Assembly (NCBI GenBank): GCA_003529325.1
Contig: DPVW01000242.1
Span: forward strand, 1-11,999
Source: Candidatus Latescibacterota bacterium
GTDB lineage: Bacteria > Latescibacterota > UBA2968 > UBA8231
Direction of reading: 5' to 3'
DNA: 11,999 nucleotides
Positions 1 to 7,264 of this stretch are shown piece by piece (positions within the stretch are counted from its first letter, which is position 1; every line of letters begins with the position of its first letter). A model generated the notes under the pieces. That model saw nothing but the letters and a program-made list of their open reading frames with translations. It was not told the origin of the DNA and made no database searches. A program made the position numbers and the translations under genes.

Positions 1-76
1 TGACACGAGACGGACCGAGGCAAGGGGCTGAACAAATTGCTGGCCGTGCTTGCTTGTCCGGGGGTCCCATCTTCAT

Positions 77-93
77 CTTCTGAAGTTCAGAAG
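77..93 (+). promoter_or_regulatory. Dyad overlapping the ribosome binding site of the CoA-transferase gene
   Basis: Positions 77-84 (CTTCTGAA) and 86-93 (TTCAGAAG) are perfect inverted repeats around a central G. The right arm runs into the Shine-Dalgarno AAGGAG (91-96), which sits nine bases before the ATG at 106. As DNA it could be a small operator. As RNA it could form a 6-bp stem with a 5-base loop that hides the first bases of the Shine-Dalgarno. Either role is inference, and a chance dyad of this size is possible. Confidence 0.35.
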
Positions 94-105
94 GAGACAC
101 CGACA

Positions 106-1320
106 ATGCCCGCACTCGATGGTACCCGCGTACTCGATCTCAGTCAGGTCATCTTCGGCCCGGCGGCGACCCAGGTTCTGGCCGACCATGGTGCCGATGT
201 AATCAAGGTGGAGCGACCACCCGGTGGTGACCTGGCACGGGCATTTGGTCCCTGGCAGGGAGAGTTGTCGCTGCCATTCGCCAGCCTCAATCGAGGCAAA
301 CGGAGCCTTGCGGTGGATCTCAAGAGCCCCGAGGGGCTTGGCGTGGTTCATCGGTTGCTGGAGACAGCGGATGTGCTGGTGCACAACTTTCGTTCCACCG
401 CGGTGATGGAACGCCTGGGACTGGGTTATGAAGCGTTGGCTCCGAAGCACCCACGTCTCATCTATGCCGCCGGCTTTGGCTACGGCTCGGCGGGCCCGTA
501 TGTTGAGCGGGGCAAGGCTGGACACGAGTCCATGGCCCAAGCTCTGAGCGGTCTTGCCGATCGCTTCCGTGGACCCACGGGTGGACCCCAGCGTCTGCCC
601 TACACCCTCTCCGATATCACCGCGGGAATGCAGTTGGCTCAGGGCATCCTGCTCGCCCTGCTGGCACGGGAGCGGACCGGTCGCGGTCAGCAGGTGGAGA
701 CGGCGCTACTCGATGGTGTGATGGCCTTGCAGGCATGGGAGTCGGCGGCAATTCTGAATGTGGGCGACCAGGTCGATCACGGTGCCGGTGGGGCCACCGA
801 TCCCCTCGGCAATCCGCTGGATGGCGCTGTCTTTGCCACCGCCGATGGTGACTTGATGGTGACGGCCTTGTTTCGGGCTGTGCCGCAATTGATGGCGGAT
901 CTGGGCGCAGCCGTCGGCCTGGCGGAGTTGGCAACCGATTCTCGTTTTGTCGATATCGAGGGGCTGCGTGCACATCGTGCCGATCTGCGGGCTCTGCTCG
1001 AACCCGTGTTTCGCACACGCACCAATGACGAGTGGATCGATCGTCTGGAGGCGCAGGATATTCTCGTGGCGCCCGTGCGCACCACGGCGCAAGCCCTGCG
1101 CGACCCCCAGTTCGAGATCAATGGTCTGCTCGTCGACGGCGGCCAGATCGATGGTAAACCCCTGCGCTTTGTCGGCTCCCCACTCCGTCTGGGGGAGACG
1201 CCAGCTGTCACCGGGAGGCCGGCGCCAAGCGTGGGACAACACACGGACGAGGTGCTCGCCGCCGCCGGTTTTGGCACCGACGAGATCGCCTCCCTGCGTG
1301 CCACCAACGCCATCAGCTGA
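106..1320 (+). CDS. CaiB/BaiF family (class III) CoA-transferase
   Basis: A 404-residue protein, the usual length for family III CoA-transferases, which move CoA between carboxylic acids through an aspartyl-CoA thioester in the cytoplasm. The N-terminus has the family pattern: GTRVLDLSQVIFGP near residues 6-19, then ADHGADVIKVERP at 26-38. The motif LSDITAGM places Asp170 where formyl-CoA transferase and CaiB have their nucleophile (Asp169 by family numbering). TGRGQQVETALLDGV at 191-205 is another family block. The ATG at 106 is chosen because AAGGAG at 91-96 is well spaced. The same frame is open back to a TTG at 37, but that extension lacks family character. A hydratase gene follows 29 bp downstream on the same strand, so the two probably share a transcript. 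The donor and acceptor acids cannot be read from the sequence. Carnitine-like, bile-acid-like or succinyl-CoA-dependent activities are all possible. Confidence 0.93.
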   Translation: MPALDGTRVLDLSQVIFGPAATQVLADHGADVIKVERPPGGDLARAFGPWQGELSLPFASLNRGKRSLAVDLKSPEGLGVVHRLLETADVLVHNFRSTAVMERLGLGYEALAPKHPRLIYAAGFGYGSAGPYVERGKAGHESMAQALSGLADRFRGPTGGPQRLPYTLSDITAGMQLAQGILLALLARERTGRGQQVETALLDGVMALQAWESAAILNVGDQVDHGAGGATDPLGNPLDGAVFATADGDLMVTALFRAVPQLMADLGAAVGLAELATDSRFVDIEGLRAHRADLRALLEPVFRTRTNDEWIDRLEAQDILVAPVRTTAQALRDPQFEINGLLVDGGQIDGKPLRFVGSPLRLGETPAVTGRPAPSVGQHTDEVLAAAGFGTDEIASLRATNAIS

Positions 1321-1349
1321 TCCATCCAATACACGAGAGTGATAGACCG

Positions 1350-2150
1350 ATGCCCGAGTATGAATTTCTGCAATTCGAGATCAATGACCACGTCGCCTGG
1401 ATCACGATGGATCGTCCGGCGGTGCTCAATGCCATCCACCCGCCGATGCAGGCCGAATTGGATGACGCATGGAAGCAGGTGCGGGATGACGACGACATCT
1501 GGGTGGGGGTGATCACCGGTGCCGGTGATCGTGCCTTCAGCGCCGGGTCAGACCTGAAGTGGCGCGCTTCACAGACCGACGAGGACATCCGCGAGCACAG
1601 CCGCGCCGGCGTACAAGAAGCCGAAGCTGTCGGTTTTCAACGGGGCAGTGATTGCTGGAAACCGTTGGTGGCGATGATCAACGGTTATGCTGTCGGCGGG
1701 GGGCTCGAAGTGGCATTGGGGTGCGATCTTCTCATCGCCGCAGAAACTGCCAAACTCGGTCTGCCCGAGGCGCGGCGTGGTTTGCTGGCTGACGCCGGTG
1801 GTATCCATCGCCTGACGCGTCGAATCCCGTGGCATGCGGCGTTGGGCATGTTGTTGACGGGGCGGCTCGTGGATGCTGCCGAAGCGCAAACCTTCGGACT
1901 GCTGCACGAAGTCGTGCCGGCAACGGCGCTTCGATCCGCGACACAGCGGTGGGTCGATGAGATCCGCGCCTGCGGACCCCTGTCGTTGCGGGCGGCAAAG
2001 GAAGCCGCCGTGTGCGGTGCTGGACTGCCCCTTGCCGAGGCGATGGTGGCCGACTTTCCCCAGGCGAAGGTGCTGCGGGCCTCGGCTGATTTCGTCGAGG
2101 GCCCGCGTGCATTCGCCGACAAACACGTGCCTGAGTGGACGGGTCGCTGA
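1350..2150 (+). CDS. Enoyl-CoA hydratase/isomerase (crotonase) family protein, CaiD-like
   Basis: A 266-residue crotonase-fold enzyme acting on CoA thioesters in the cytoplasm. The first oxyanion-hole block is RAFSAGSDLK (residues 61-70). The second is AVGGGLEVALGCD (114-126). Glu120 and Glu140 (in LGLPEARRG) are exactly 20 residues apart, matching the catalytic pair Glu144/Glu164 of rat enoyl-CoA hydratase, so hydratase/dehydratase chemistry is likely. The stretch LPEARRGLLADAGG, followed by a TRRIP segment, looks closer to carnitinyl-CoA dehydratase (CaiD) than to FadB-type hydratases. That is recollection of the family, not an alignment. The gene lies 29 bp after the CoA-transferase and likely uses the CoA ester it makes. 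No acyl-CoA ligase or dehydrogenase is nearby. The start ATG at 1350 has only a weak purine-rich region (GAGAGTGA) before it. The stop codon directly abuts the stop of the convergent gene. Confidence 0.92.
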   Translation: MPEYEFLQFEINDHVAWITMDRPAVLNAIHPPMQAELDDAWKQVRDDDDIWVGVITGAGDRAFSAGSDLKWRASQTDEDIREHSRAGVQEAEAVGFQRGSDCWKPLVAMINGYAVGGGLEVALGCDLLIAAETAKLGLPEARRGLLADAGGIHRLTRRIPWHAALGMLLTGRLVDAAEAQTFGLLHEVVPATALRSATQRWVDEIRACGPLSLRAAKEAAVCGAGLPLAEAMVADFPQAKVLRASADFVEGPRAFADKHVPEWTGR

Positions 2151-4172
2151 TCAGTCGGCGACTGCCCATCCAGGGACGGAGATATCCATGCGACGCGTCG
2201 GCTTGTAGATACGCGCTCCTGACGGATACGGCGTATCCTGGGTGACGATGTAGACAGTGCCCTCGTGCACATAGGTGATCTCGTCCCGTGCATCGCCACA
2301 GACGTCCTCGACGAGACCAGGTTTCCATGTGAAAGGCAGCCCCTCGCAGACCGGCCGAAGGAGACGACGGCAGCCAGCATCCCAGAAGCCGAAGGCGTCG
2401 GCGCTGGTGTACAGGAACAGGAGTTCTTCCCCTGTGCCCGACCAGTTCACCGCCGGACCCCCCTGACTGATGTTGTCCGGTTCCATGCGTGCGAGTGGAT
2501 CACCTGAACCATCGACCAGATTCAACAACCCATAGGTCCCCCAGCGGTCACCCATCCACATCTCCAGACCTGGTTTCTCAGGCCTGAAATTCCCCGCATA
2601 GATGCCCTGAACGTGGCCATACCGGTGGTGACGGAGCACTGCACCATCGTGTGCATCGACAAGGAAGAACCCCGGGTCGGAGCCGGCGACACCGATCTGC
2701 ATACCGCCATCGCCGCTGATGGGCCCGAAGGCGGCGTGGTCGATGTGACCGGCGCCACCGGAATCCTCGATGTATTCAGCCCCTTCCATCGTCCACAATC
2801 GTTTGCCATCACCATCCCATAGTTCGTATCCCGGCAGGATCTCGTCCCGTCCATCCCCATCGACATCACAGAACCACATATACATCCCGTGCCAGGCACC
2901 GTGTGCATCGGCACGCCATTGCAGGTTGAGCTGGTCATCGAAGGCCCAGAACGAGTATCCGGTACCGGCGCCATCACCGTCACGGAGAATGAGATCCTGT
3001 GCGCCGCAGGTATCGGCGCGAAGCTGGCACGGCCAGAGTACCCGTAGCGAATGCAGCCAGTCGCCGACGCTGTCATTGCGCCACCCCCGGTAAGGACCGG
3101 CGCGCGGCAATTCGACATCGGCGGTGGTCTCTCCCGTGCGCCCGGAGACCATACGCAGACGATCCGCGTCCAGATCCAACCCGATGATGTCCTCGGCGCC
3201 GCAGCCATCCAGATCATGAATCGACGTGTGTGTCAGGCCGCGGGCGGCAGCGTACGTGCGGTCAGACTGCACCTGAGAAGAGTCGATGTCGAGGCAGATG
3301 ATCCGCGGACCTTCGCCTGTGGCCTTTTCCAGTATCAGCTCCTTCTTGCCGGCGCCACGAGCGTCGCCATAACGCACCTTGCACGGCCACCATGGGGAGA
3401 TATCGATCTTTTTCCAGAGGACTGGCTGCGGGTATGCTTCTGCCGCTTCCGCCCAGGCGCGATCACGCGCATCCAGACGGCTGCCGAAGGCGACTCTTGC
3501 CGGTTCGGGGGATTGGACGGTCACCGAGTGTATGCGACACCGCGTATTCGTGCGTATGCCCACCTTACCCGTAGGCAGGCGACTGTCCCTGGCTTTAAAG
3601 ACCAATTCGTCGTCGACGAAACAGCGGATCTGATCGCCCTCACATTCGGCACGTAGTCGGTAGTAGCGGCCCCGGTCGATGCCGCGTGGCTGGTCGGCCA
3701 ACAATGACCACGCCTGATCCTTACGATGGTAGAGAACGAGACGCCCGAAGCCTTCGAAGCCGAACAGGTAATACTGACGCAGATCCTGATAGCGCAGCAT
3801 CAGTCCCGTGAGTGCCTTATGGGCGTGGGGGTCGTCACTGTTGGGCTGGGAGAAGGCGTTGAGTTGGCGCAGACTGGCTTCGATGGTGAGGTCCGTCCAC
3901 AGATCGTGACCGGCAACCAGGGTCCGATCGGTCTTGTTGATATGTTCCAGCACACGGTCGGCGCCACCAGCTGCCTCCCCGTCATCGATGACGCGAAAAA
4001 ATCCGGGCATGCGCCAGTTCGGCGGCGCCGTGAGGCCATTCGTCCAGCCGGAAAAAAACCGTTCCTCCACACGCTGATCAGGTTCATTGGGATCGAGGAC
4101 GTTGCCCAGGGGGCAATCGGTCAGATCGATCTGCGCCATGACGGTGTTGCCTACCGCGTTGCTGTCACTCAT
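2151..4172 (-). CDS. Jelly-roll plus FG-GAP/rhamnogalacturonan-lyase-like beta-propeller protein
   Basis: A 673-residue protein with two parts. Residues about 55-220 read as a beta-rich concanavalin/jelly-roll domain of the DUF1080 or LamG kind: alternating strands such as LTGLMLRYQDLRQYYLFGFE, then GRYYRLRAECEGDQIRCFVDDELVF and a closing TGKVGIRTNTRCRIHSVTV. Residues about 255-650 carry repeated blade-like units. The clearest is FCDVDGDGRDEILPGYELWDG, with a DxDxDG calcium-type loop at 436-444. Others are degraded (DLDGCGAEDIIGLDLDADR, ILRDGDGAG, DVCGDARDEITYV). The propeller and the C-terminal wording resemble family PL11 rhamnogalacturonan lyases, but I cannot confirm the catalytic residues, so a binding role is equally possible. 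There is no signal peptide, although both folds are usually extracellular. The ATG at 4172 is supported by AAGGAGA (4177-4183 on the complementary strand). An internal Met12 is the alternative start. Confidence 0.75.
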   Translation of the reverse strand: MSDSNAVGNTVMAQIDLTDCPLGNVLDPNEPDQRVEERFFSGWTNGLTAPPNWRMPGFFRVIDDGEAAGGADRVLEHINKTDRTLVAGHDLWTDLTIEASLRQLNAFSQPNSDDPHAHKALTGLMLRYQDLRQYYLFGFEGFGRLVLYHRKDQAWSLLADQPRGIDRGRYYRLRAECEGDQIRCFVDDELVFKARDSRLPTGKVGIRTNTRCRIHSVTVQSPEPARVAFGSRLDARDRAWAEAAEAYPQPVLWKKIDISPWWPCKVRYGDARGAGKKELILEKATGEGPRIICLDIDSSQVQSDRTYAAARGLTHTSIHDLDGCGAEDIIGLDLDADRLRMVSGRTGETTADVELPRAGPYRGWRNDSVGDWLHSLRVLWPCQLRADTCGAQDLILRDGDGAGTGYSFWAFDDQLNLQWRADAHGAWHGMYMWFCDVDGDGRDEILPGYELWDGDGKRLWTMEGAEYIEDSGGAGHIDHAAFGPISGDGGMQIGVAGSDPGFFLVDAHDGAVLRHHRYGHVQGIYAGNFRPEKPGLEMWMGDRWGTYGLLNLVDGSGDPLARMEPDNISQGGPAVNWSGTGEELLFLYTSADAFGFWDAGCRRLLRPVCEGLPFTWKPGLVEDVCGDARDEITYVHEGTVYIVTQDTPYPSGARIYKPTRRMDISVPGWAVAD

Positions 4173-4207
4173 GGGGTCTCCTTGCTACGACATCTGTTGA
4201 GGTATAG

Positions 4208-4464
4208 AGTTTTACGCATTCGTCACGCCATGGTCTGGTCGGCCGTGGTAACCGCCTTGCCGTCCCGCCGGAAGACGCCGACGAGTTTATCAACCATCTC
4301 GAATTCAATGGGTACGAATGTGAGACGGGTGATGGTGATGGCGACACGATGATGGAGCCTGGTTCCCCGGGGCGTACGACCGCAAGCTCTTTGCCAAGTT
4401 CCTCGAAGCCTGGCAGGAGGACACCAAGGGGCAGGCAGAAATGATCCTCAGCCTCGTCGACTGA
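4208..4464 (+). pseudogene. Frameshifted remnant of a small unidentified gene
   Basis: Two adjacent plus-strand frames read like one small protein. From 4244 a frame gives GNRLAVPPEDADEFINHL and continues through a GDGDGDTMME segment to 4357. One base back, from 4357, a second frame gives AWFPGAYDRKLFAKFLEAW and ends LSLVD with TGA at 4462-4464. Inserting one G in the GAGCC at 4355-4359 would join them. Most codons in the second part end in G or C, as in the neighbouring real genes. No ATG, GTG or TTG start lies in the first frame after its stop at 4205, so the 5' end is also damaged or unrecognised. A strong terminator follows 28 bp after the stop, which suggests the gene was once (or still is) transcribed. 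A sequencing or assembly error of one base is a simple alternative. I do not recognise the family. The intact protein would be about 80 residues. Confidence 0.5.
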
Positions 4465-4491
4465 TATCTGTCGCCAGCCACGCCGAATTCC

Positions 4492-4526
4492 GCGCCTTCC
4501 GGTGACTTCCGGGAAGGCGCTTTTTT
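4492..4526 (+). terminator. Rho-independent terminator after the broken small gene
   Basis: GCGCCTTCC (4492-4500) pairs perfectly with GGAAGGCGC (4512-4520) across an 11-base loop and is followed at once by six T (4521-4526). It works only in the plus direction, since the minus-strand side has no T run after the hairpin. It ends just before the stop codon of the convergent TIM-barrel gene at 4531. Its only candidate client is the frameshifted gene ending at 4464. Confidence 0.85.
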
Positions 4527-4530
4527 CGCC

Positions 4531-5928
4531 TCATGTGGCGCCACGCCACAAGGCTCCGACACCGTCCATCTTGGCGTCGCTCAGATAGCCGTATCGGTTG
4601 ATCCAGGCGCCATCGACGCCGCTGTCGGCGACGAGTCGGAAACGTCGGAAGAAATCATCCTCTGGGCCATACCCGTGTACCAGTGGTGTCACCGCCATGC
4701 GGCCATCCGCCTGCCGCACTGCAGTCTCCATACGGCGAAGCTGCGCCTCATCACTTACTGGATGGGGCTCCTCCGGCTCAGGGTAGTGGAAGGCCTGCAG
4801 AGAATCACCGGGTGGCAGATCCCCCAGGTCGAATAGATTCGCCAGGGCGTGGACGAGGAGTTTTTCGTCGAGATTCGAATTGTGGTCCAATAGCTGACGT
4901 CCCCAGAAATCGACCATCACCGTCCAATGCATGGTGTACAACTTGGGGGAGGCGGCGTCGCACCAGGCGCCGGCGCCGGCGAAATCAAAACCCGTAAGCA
5001 GGGTCAGCGGGGGCATGAAAGCATTGGCCGACAGCTTGAGGCCGGTATGCCCCGTGGCATCGAGGGCCTCACGCCAGTGCCGGACCATGTCGACGGACAG
5101 CGCCGACTTCAGCCGCAACCAGTCGAACACACCGGGATATCGGCGCAGTAGAGCCAGGCCACCACCGGCGCCTCGATCACCGGCGGCAAAGGTGGCGAGG
5201 TCGTCATTTGTCAATCGGCCGTGGAGATACTCGTAGAGTGCGGCCACATCTGCCTGCAGATCGTCAAAGGCCCAACCGCGCTCCAGTGACCAGCGGCGCA
5301 CGTGGGGGTTGAAGTCCTGAAAGCCCTCGTCGAGCATATAACAGGGATACTCCGGCCAATCCGGACGAAACCCGGAAATCTTCGGATACTGATCCATCAG
5401 GTCTGCGACGTAGGCGTACAGGTAAGCGCGGATCGCCGGACTCGCCAGACAGCCCGTATCCGCCATGCGCTTTGGGGTGCCGCCATCGGGGCGTAATGGA
5501 CGGTCCTCGTCGCGTAGGCCCGGTGCCGTTTGTCCGCTCAACTGGAAATAGACCTCGACGCCCCGTTCAACGGCGGCGTCGATGAATTCGCCTACCACAT
5601 GACCATGAGCCTTGGTCAGGTCGGACGCCGGGCGTGGAGCATACGGGCTATCGGTGTAGAACCGCTCCTGGGGTACGTAACTCGGCGCGCTGCGCACCCA
5701 CAGGCCGGTCTTGCCGAACAGGGGCCGGTCGAAGAGGCGCGGGCTGGCGCCGGCGTCCGAGGGGGGTTGCCAACTGCCCTGGCCTTCTTCAGCGGGAGCC
5801 GTCACAGTTGGATTGAGGGCGACGGCGGTGGCACCCGCGCGGTCGACGACATTGTCGAGGACGGCGTCAACACCTTCTGAGAGGATGAAGTCGGCCAATA
5901 CGGTAATCCCGAGTGTGCGCTTGCTCAT
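4531..5928 (-). CDS. TIM-barrel glycoside-hydrolase-like protein, family unassigned
   Basis: A 465-residue protein from the ATG at 5928. The order of elements suggests a (beta/alpha)8 barrel. RTLGITVLADFILSEGV at the start looks like strand and helix 1, and VDRAGATAVALNPTV like strand 2. A central VEVYFQLSGQ precedes DQYPKISGFRPDWPEYPCY, an acidic, aromatic strand end of the sort that holds catalytic or sugar-binding residues. Later come LKLSANAFMPPL, SPKLYTMHWTVMVDFWG and DGAWINRYGY. This resembles the GH10-like hypothetical glycosidases of uncultured bacteria, but I cannot name a family or catalytic pair. No signal peptide is visible. The frame is open to a TTG at 5982, which would add 18 residues. 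I prefer 5928 because MSKRTLG leads straight into strand 1; ATG 5940 is another choice, and none has a clear Shine-Dalgarno. The transporter gene ends about 96 bp upstream (42 bp from the TTG), so the two are likely co-transcribed. Confidence 0.7.
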   Translation of the reverse strand: MSKRTLGITVLADFILSEGVDAVLDNVVDRAGATAVALNPTVTAPAEEGQGSWQPPSDAGASPRLFDRPLFGKTGLWVRSAPSYVPQERFYTDSPYAPRPASDLTKAHGHVVGEFIDAAVERGVEVYFQLSGQTAPGLRDEDRPLRPDGGTPKRMADTGCLASPAIRAYLYAYVADLMDQYPKISGFRPDWPEYPCYMLDEGFQDFNPHVRRWSLERGWAFDDLQADVAALYEYLHGRLTNDDLATFAAGDRGAGGGLALLRRYPGVFDWLRLKSALSVDMVRHWREALDATGHTGLKLSANAFMPPLTLLTGFDFAGAGAWCDAASPKLYTMHWTVMVDFWGRQLLDHNSNLDEKLLVHALANLFDLGDLPPGDSLQAFHYPEPEEPHPVSDEAQLRRMETAVRQADGRMAVTPLVHGYGPEDDFFRRFRLVADSGVDGAWINRYGYLSDAKMDGVGALWRGAT

Positions 5929-6024
5929 CAGCGAGTACATCCAGTCTTGAAAGTCGTTGAAGGGAAATGCCTGCTCGCCCAAACGAAGGTGGCATGGCGT
6001 CGGCAGGCAATCCCCATCCCGCGG

Positions 6025-6942
6025 TCAGGTGCTGGCGGCGGTGCCCTCGCGTGCGGTTCCCCACTTCTGCAGCAGCAATCCGAAAACGATGATGCCCAGA
6101 CCCAGGATGGTTGCCATCTCGATCCGTTCGCCCACCAGAAAGTGGATGGGGACCAGGGATAGGAAGGGGCTGAGAAAGACGAGATTCGCTACCCGTGAGG
6201 CGTTGGCGGCGCGTTGCAGAGCGCTGAGCCAGAGGACGAAGGTCAGACCCATCTCGAAGAGACCGACATAGATGGCACCCGCCCAACCGGGCCAGGAGAT
6301 TGGCAGGCCACCCGTCGTGACGCCGCAGAGAATGGCCACCACAGGAAGGGCGAGGAGAAAATTGAGGAAGAGTCGCTGTACCGGATCGATACTGTCGCGG
6401 GTGACGCCCACCCAATACAGAGCCCAGATGAGGGTGCTTCCCAGTGCGAGGGCAACGCCGATGACATCGTCGAAAGCGAAGGTCCGCAAGTCTCCCCGTG
6501 TGGCGACGACGAGCACACCCCCGTAACAGACGAAGCCGGCGACAATGTCCCAGCGCAGCAATCGCTGCTTGAGCAACAGCGCCGACAGCCACGCCAGGAC
6601 CAGGGCCCAGGTGTAGTTGAGGGGTTGGGCCTGTTGCGCCGGCAGGCGGTTGTATGCCTCGAACAGGATCAGGTAGTAGAGGCAGGGGTTGAGCAGACCC
6701 AGGCCTGCGGAACGGAGCCAGATCCTGCCCGGCAAGGCACAGACTTGGCGTAACTGGCCGCGTGCGAGCAATACGACAGCAAGAAACAGCGTCGATACAA
6801 AGGTGCTGACCAGGAGTAACTGAGTGGGCGAAAAGTGGCGCAGTGTCAGTTTGAAAGCGGTTGCCACCGTCGACCACAGCAGTACCGCCGCCAGGGCCTG
6901 GATCGTGCCGGCGGGGAGGCGGCCCCCCCGGTGAGAGGTCAT
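6025..6942 (-). CDS. EamA/DMT family transporter
   Basis: A 305-residue hydrophobic protein of the usual length for the drug/metabolite transporter superfamily, with about ten membrane segments in two repeated halves. Segments are visible at roughly 12-30, 40-60, 78-96, 106-125, 131-148, 158-180, 190-208, 218-240, 250-270 and 275-292. The first half has the EamA pattern of a small-residue helix, [20 protein letters not shown], then an LLLKQRL end. The second half repeats it as [20 protein letters not shown] followed by LVGERI. Such proteins export or import small metabolites across the inner membrane, and the substrate cannot be inferred. The ATG at 6942 has AGGGA about 8 bases upstream. It is the first gene of a probable minus-strand unit with the TIM-barrel gene and lies divergent to rpmG across 79 bp. 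Confidence 0.92.
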   Translation of the reverse strand: MTSHRGGRLPAGTIQALAAVLLWSTVATAFKLTLRHFSPTQLLLVSTFVSTLFLAVVLLARGQLRQVCALPGRIWLRSAGLGLLNPCLYYLILFEAYNRLPAQQAQPLNYTWALVLAWLSALLLKQRLLRWDIVAGFVCYGGVLVVATRGDLRTFAFDDVIGVALALGSTLIWALYWVGVTRDSIDPVQRLFLNFLLALPVVAILCGVTTGGLPISWPGWAGAIYVGLFEMGLTFVLWLSALQRAANASRVANLVFLSPFLSLVPIHFLVGERIEMATILGLGIIVFGLLLQKWGTAREGTAAST

Positions 6943-6956
6943 AGAGGTCGTCCCTG

Positions 6957-6986
6957 TTGGCGGACCACTTGATCGACCCTTATCTT
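6957..6986 (+). promoter_or_regulatory. Possible sigma70-type promoter for rpmG
   Basis: TTGGCG (6957-6962) and TATCTT (6981-6986) are 18 bp apart in the 79-bp divergent gap upstream of rpmG. Both hexamers match the consensus only partly. Support comes mainly from position: rpmG is flanked by an oppositely oriented gene and must have its own promoter here. Confidence 0.3.
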
Positions 6987-7021
6987 ATTGCGGTTCAACA
7001 AACTCACAAACGAGGCTTCCC

Positions 7022-7183
7022 ATGGCCAAGAGCGGCCCCCGCAATCAGATCACGCTGAAGAGCACTGAGAGCAGCCACACGTACAATACGTCGAAAAATC
7101 GACGCAATCAGCAGGCACGCATGGAGATCAAGAAGTACGATCCCACCCTGCGCAAGCACGTGATGTACCGCGAAGAGCGGTAA
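7022..7183 (+). CDS. rpmG: 50S ribosomal protein L33
   Basis: A 53-residue basic protein of the large ribosomal subunit, typical length for L33. It starts [15 protein letters not shown] and has the family core [12 protein letters not shown], then the signature [19 protein letters not shown], which parallels the E. coli ending around LELKKFDPVVRQHVIYKE. It contains no cysteine, so it is the zinc-independent (C-minus) form of L33. GAGG at 7012-7015 is a well-placed Shine-Dalgarno six bases before the ATG. The gene stands alone: the neighbour upstream is divergent, the one downstream is convergent, and a strong terminator lies 30 bp after the stop. In many bacteria rpmG is next to rpmB, secE or tRNA genes, none of which is here. 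Confidence 0.96.
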   Translation: MAKSGPRNQITLKSTESSHTYNTSKNRRNQQARMEIKKYDPTLRKHVMYREER

Positions 7184-7212
7184 ATCTTTCAGCAAAATCG
7201 ACTGCTCAAGCG

Positions 7213-7245
7213 CCGCCCCCTGGCCGTTCCCGGGGCGGTTTTTTT
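7213..7245 (+). terminator. Rho-independent terminator of rpmG
   Basis: CCGCCCC (7213-7219) pairs with GGGGCGG (7232-7238) over a 12-base loop and is followed by seven T (7239-7245). It lies between the stop of rpmG at 7183 and the stop of the convergent SGNH gene at 7265. It has no T run on the minus strand, so it serves rpmG only. Confidence 0.9.
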
Positions 7246-7264
7246 GCGTTCTGACTCTTTTGGT

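Larger units (their letters stand above)
4173..4530. other. 358-bp gap between two minus-strand genes
   Basis: This is the only stretch over 300 bp without an intact gene. It must hold the leader of the propeller gene (its Shine-Dalgarno AAGGAGA is at 4177-4183 on the minus strand). It also holds the broken small plus-strand gene and its terminator. I see no tRNA, no repeats and no convincing minus-strand promoter. A weak plus-strand pair, TTGCTA (4182-4187) and TATAGA (4203-4208), is only 15 bp apart and is not claimed as a promoter. Confidence 0.6.

Noticed and set aside
37..105. A 23-codon upstream extension of the CoA-transferase from a TTG at 37
   Set aside because: The added residues do not look like the family N-terminus, and the ATG at 106 has a proper Shine-Dalgarno.
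617..1439. Minus-strand open frames opposite the CoA-transferase
   Set aside because: They mirror the coding strand of a clear family III CoA-transferase and have no recognisable domains or start signals.
3051..4352. Long plus-strand open frames (3051-3656 and 3726-4352) opposite the propeller gene
   Set aside because: They lie antisense to a well-supported gene with good Shine-Dalgarno and domain content. Their translations are low in family-like features and rich in Arg, Pro and Ser, as expected of GC-rich shadows.
4492..4526. Hairpin as a bidirectional terminator also serving the minus-strand TIM-barrel gene
   Set aside because: On the minus strand the stem is preceded by A residues and not followed by a T run, so only the plus direction is supported.
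5867..6877. A 336-codon minus-strand frame overlapping the transporter
   Set aside because: It is an alternate frame of the EamA gene, with a Arg/Pro/Gly/His-rich translation and no domain, and it runs on into the TIM-barrel gene.
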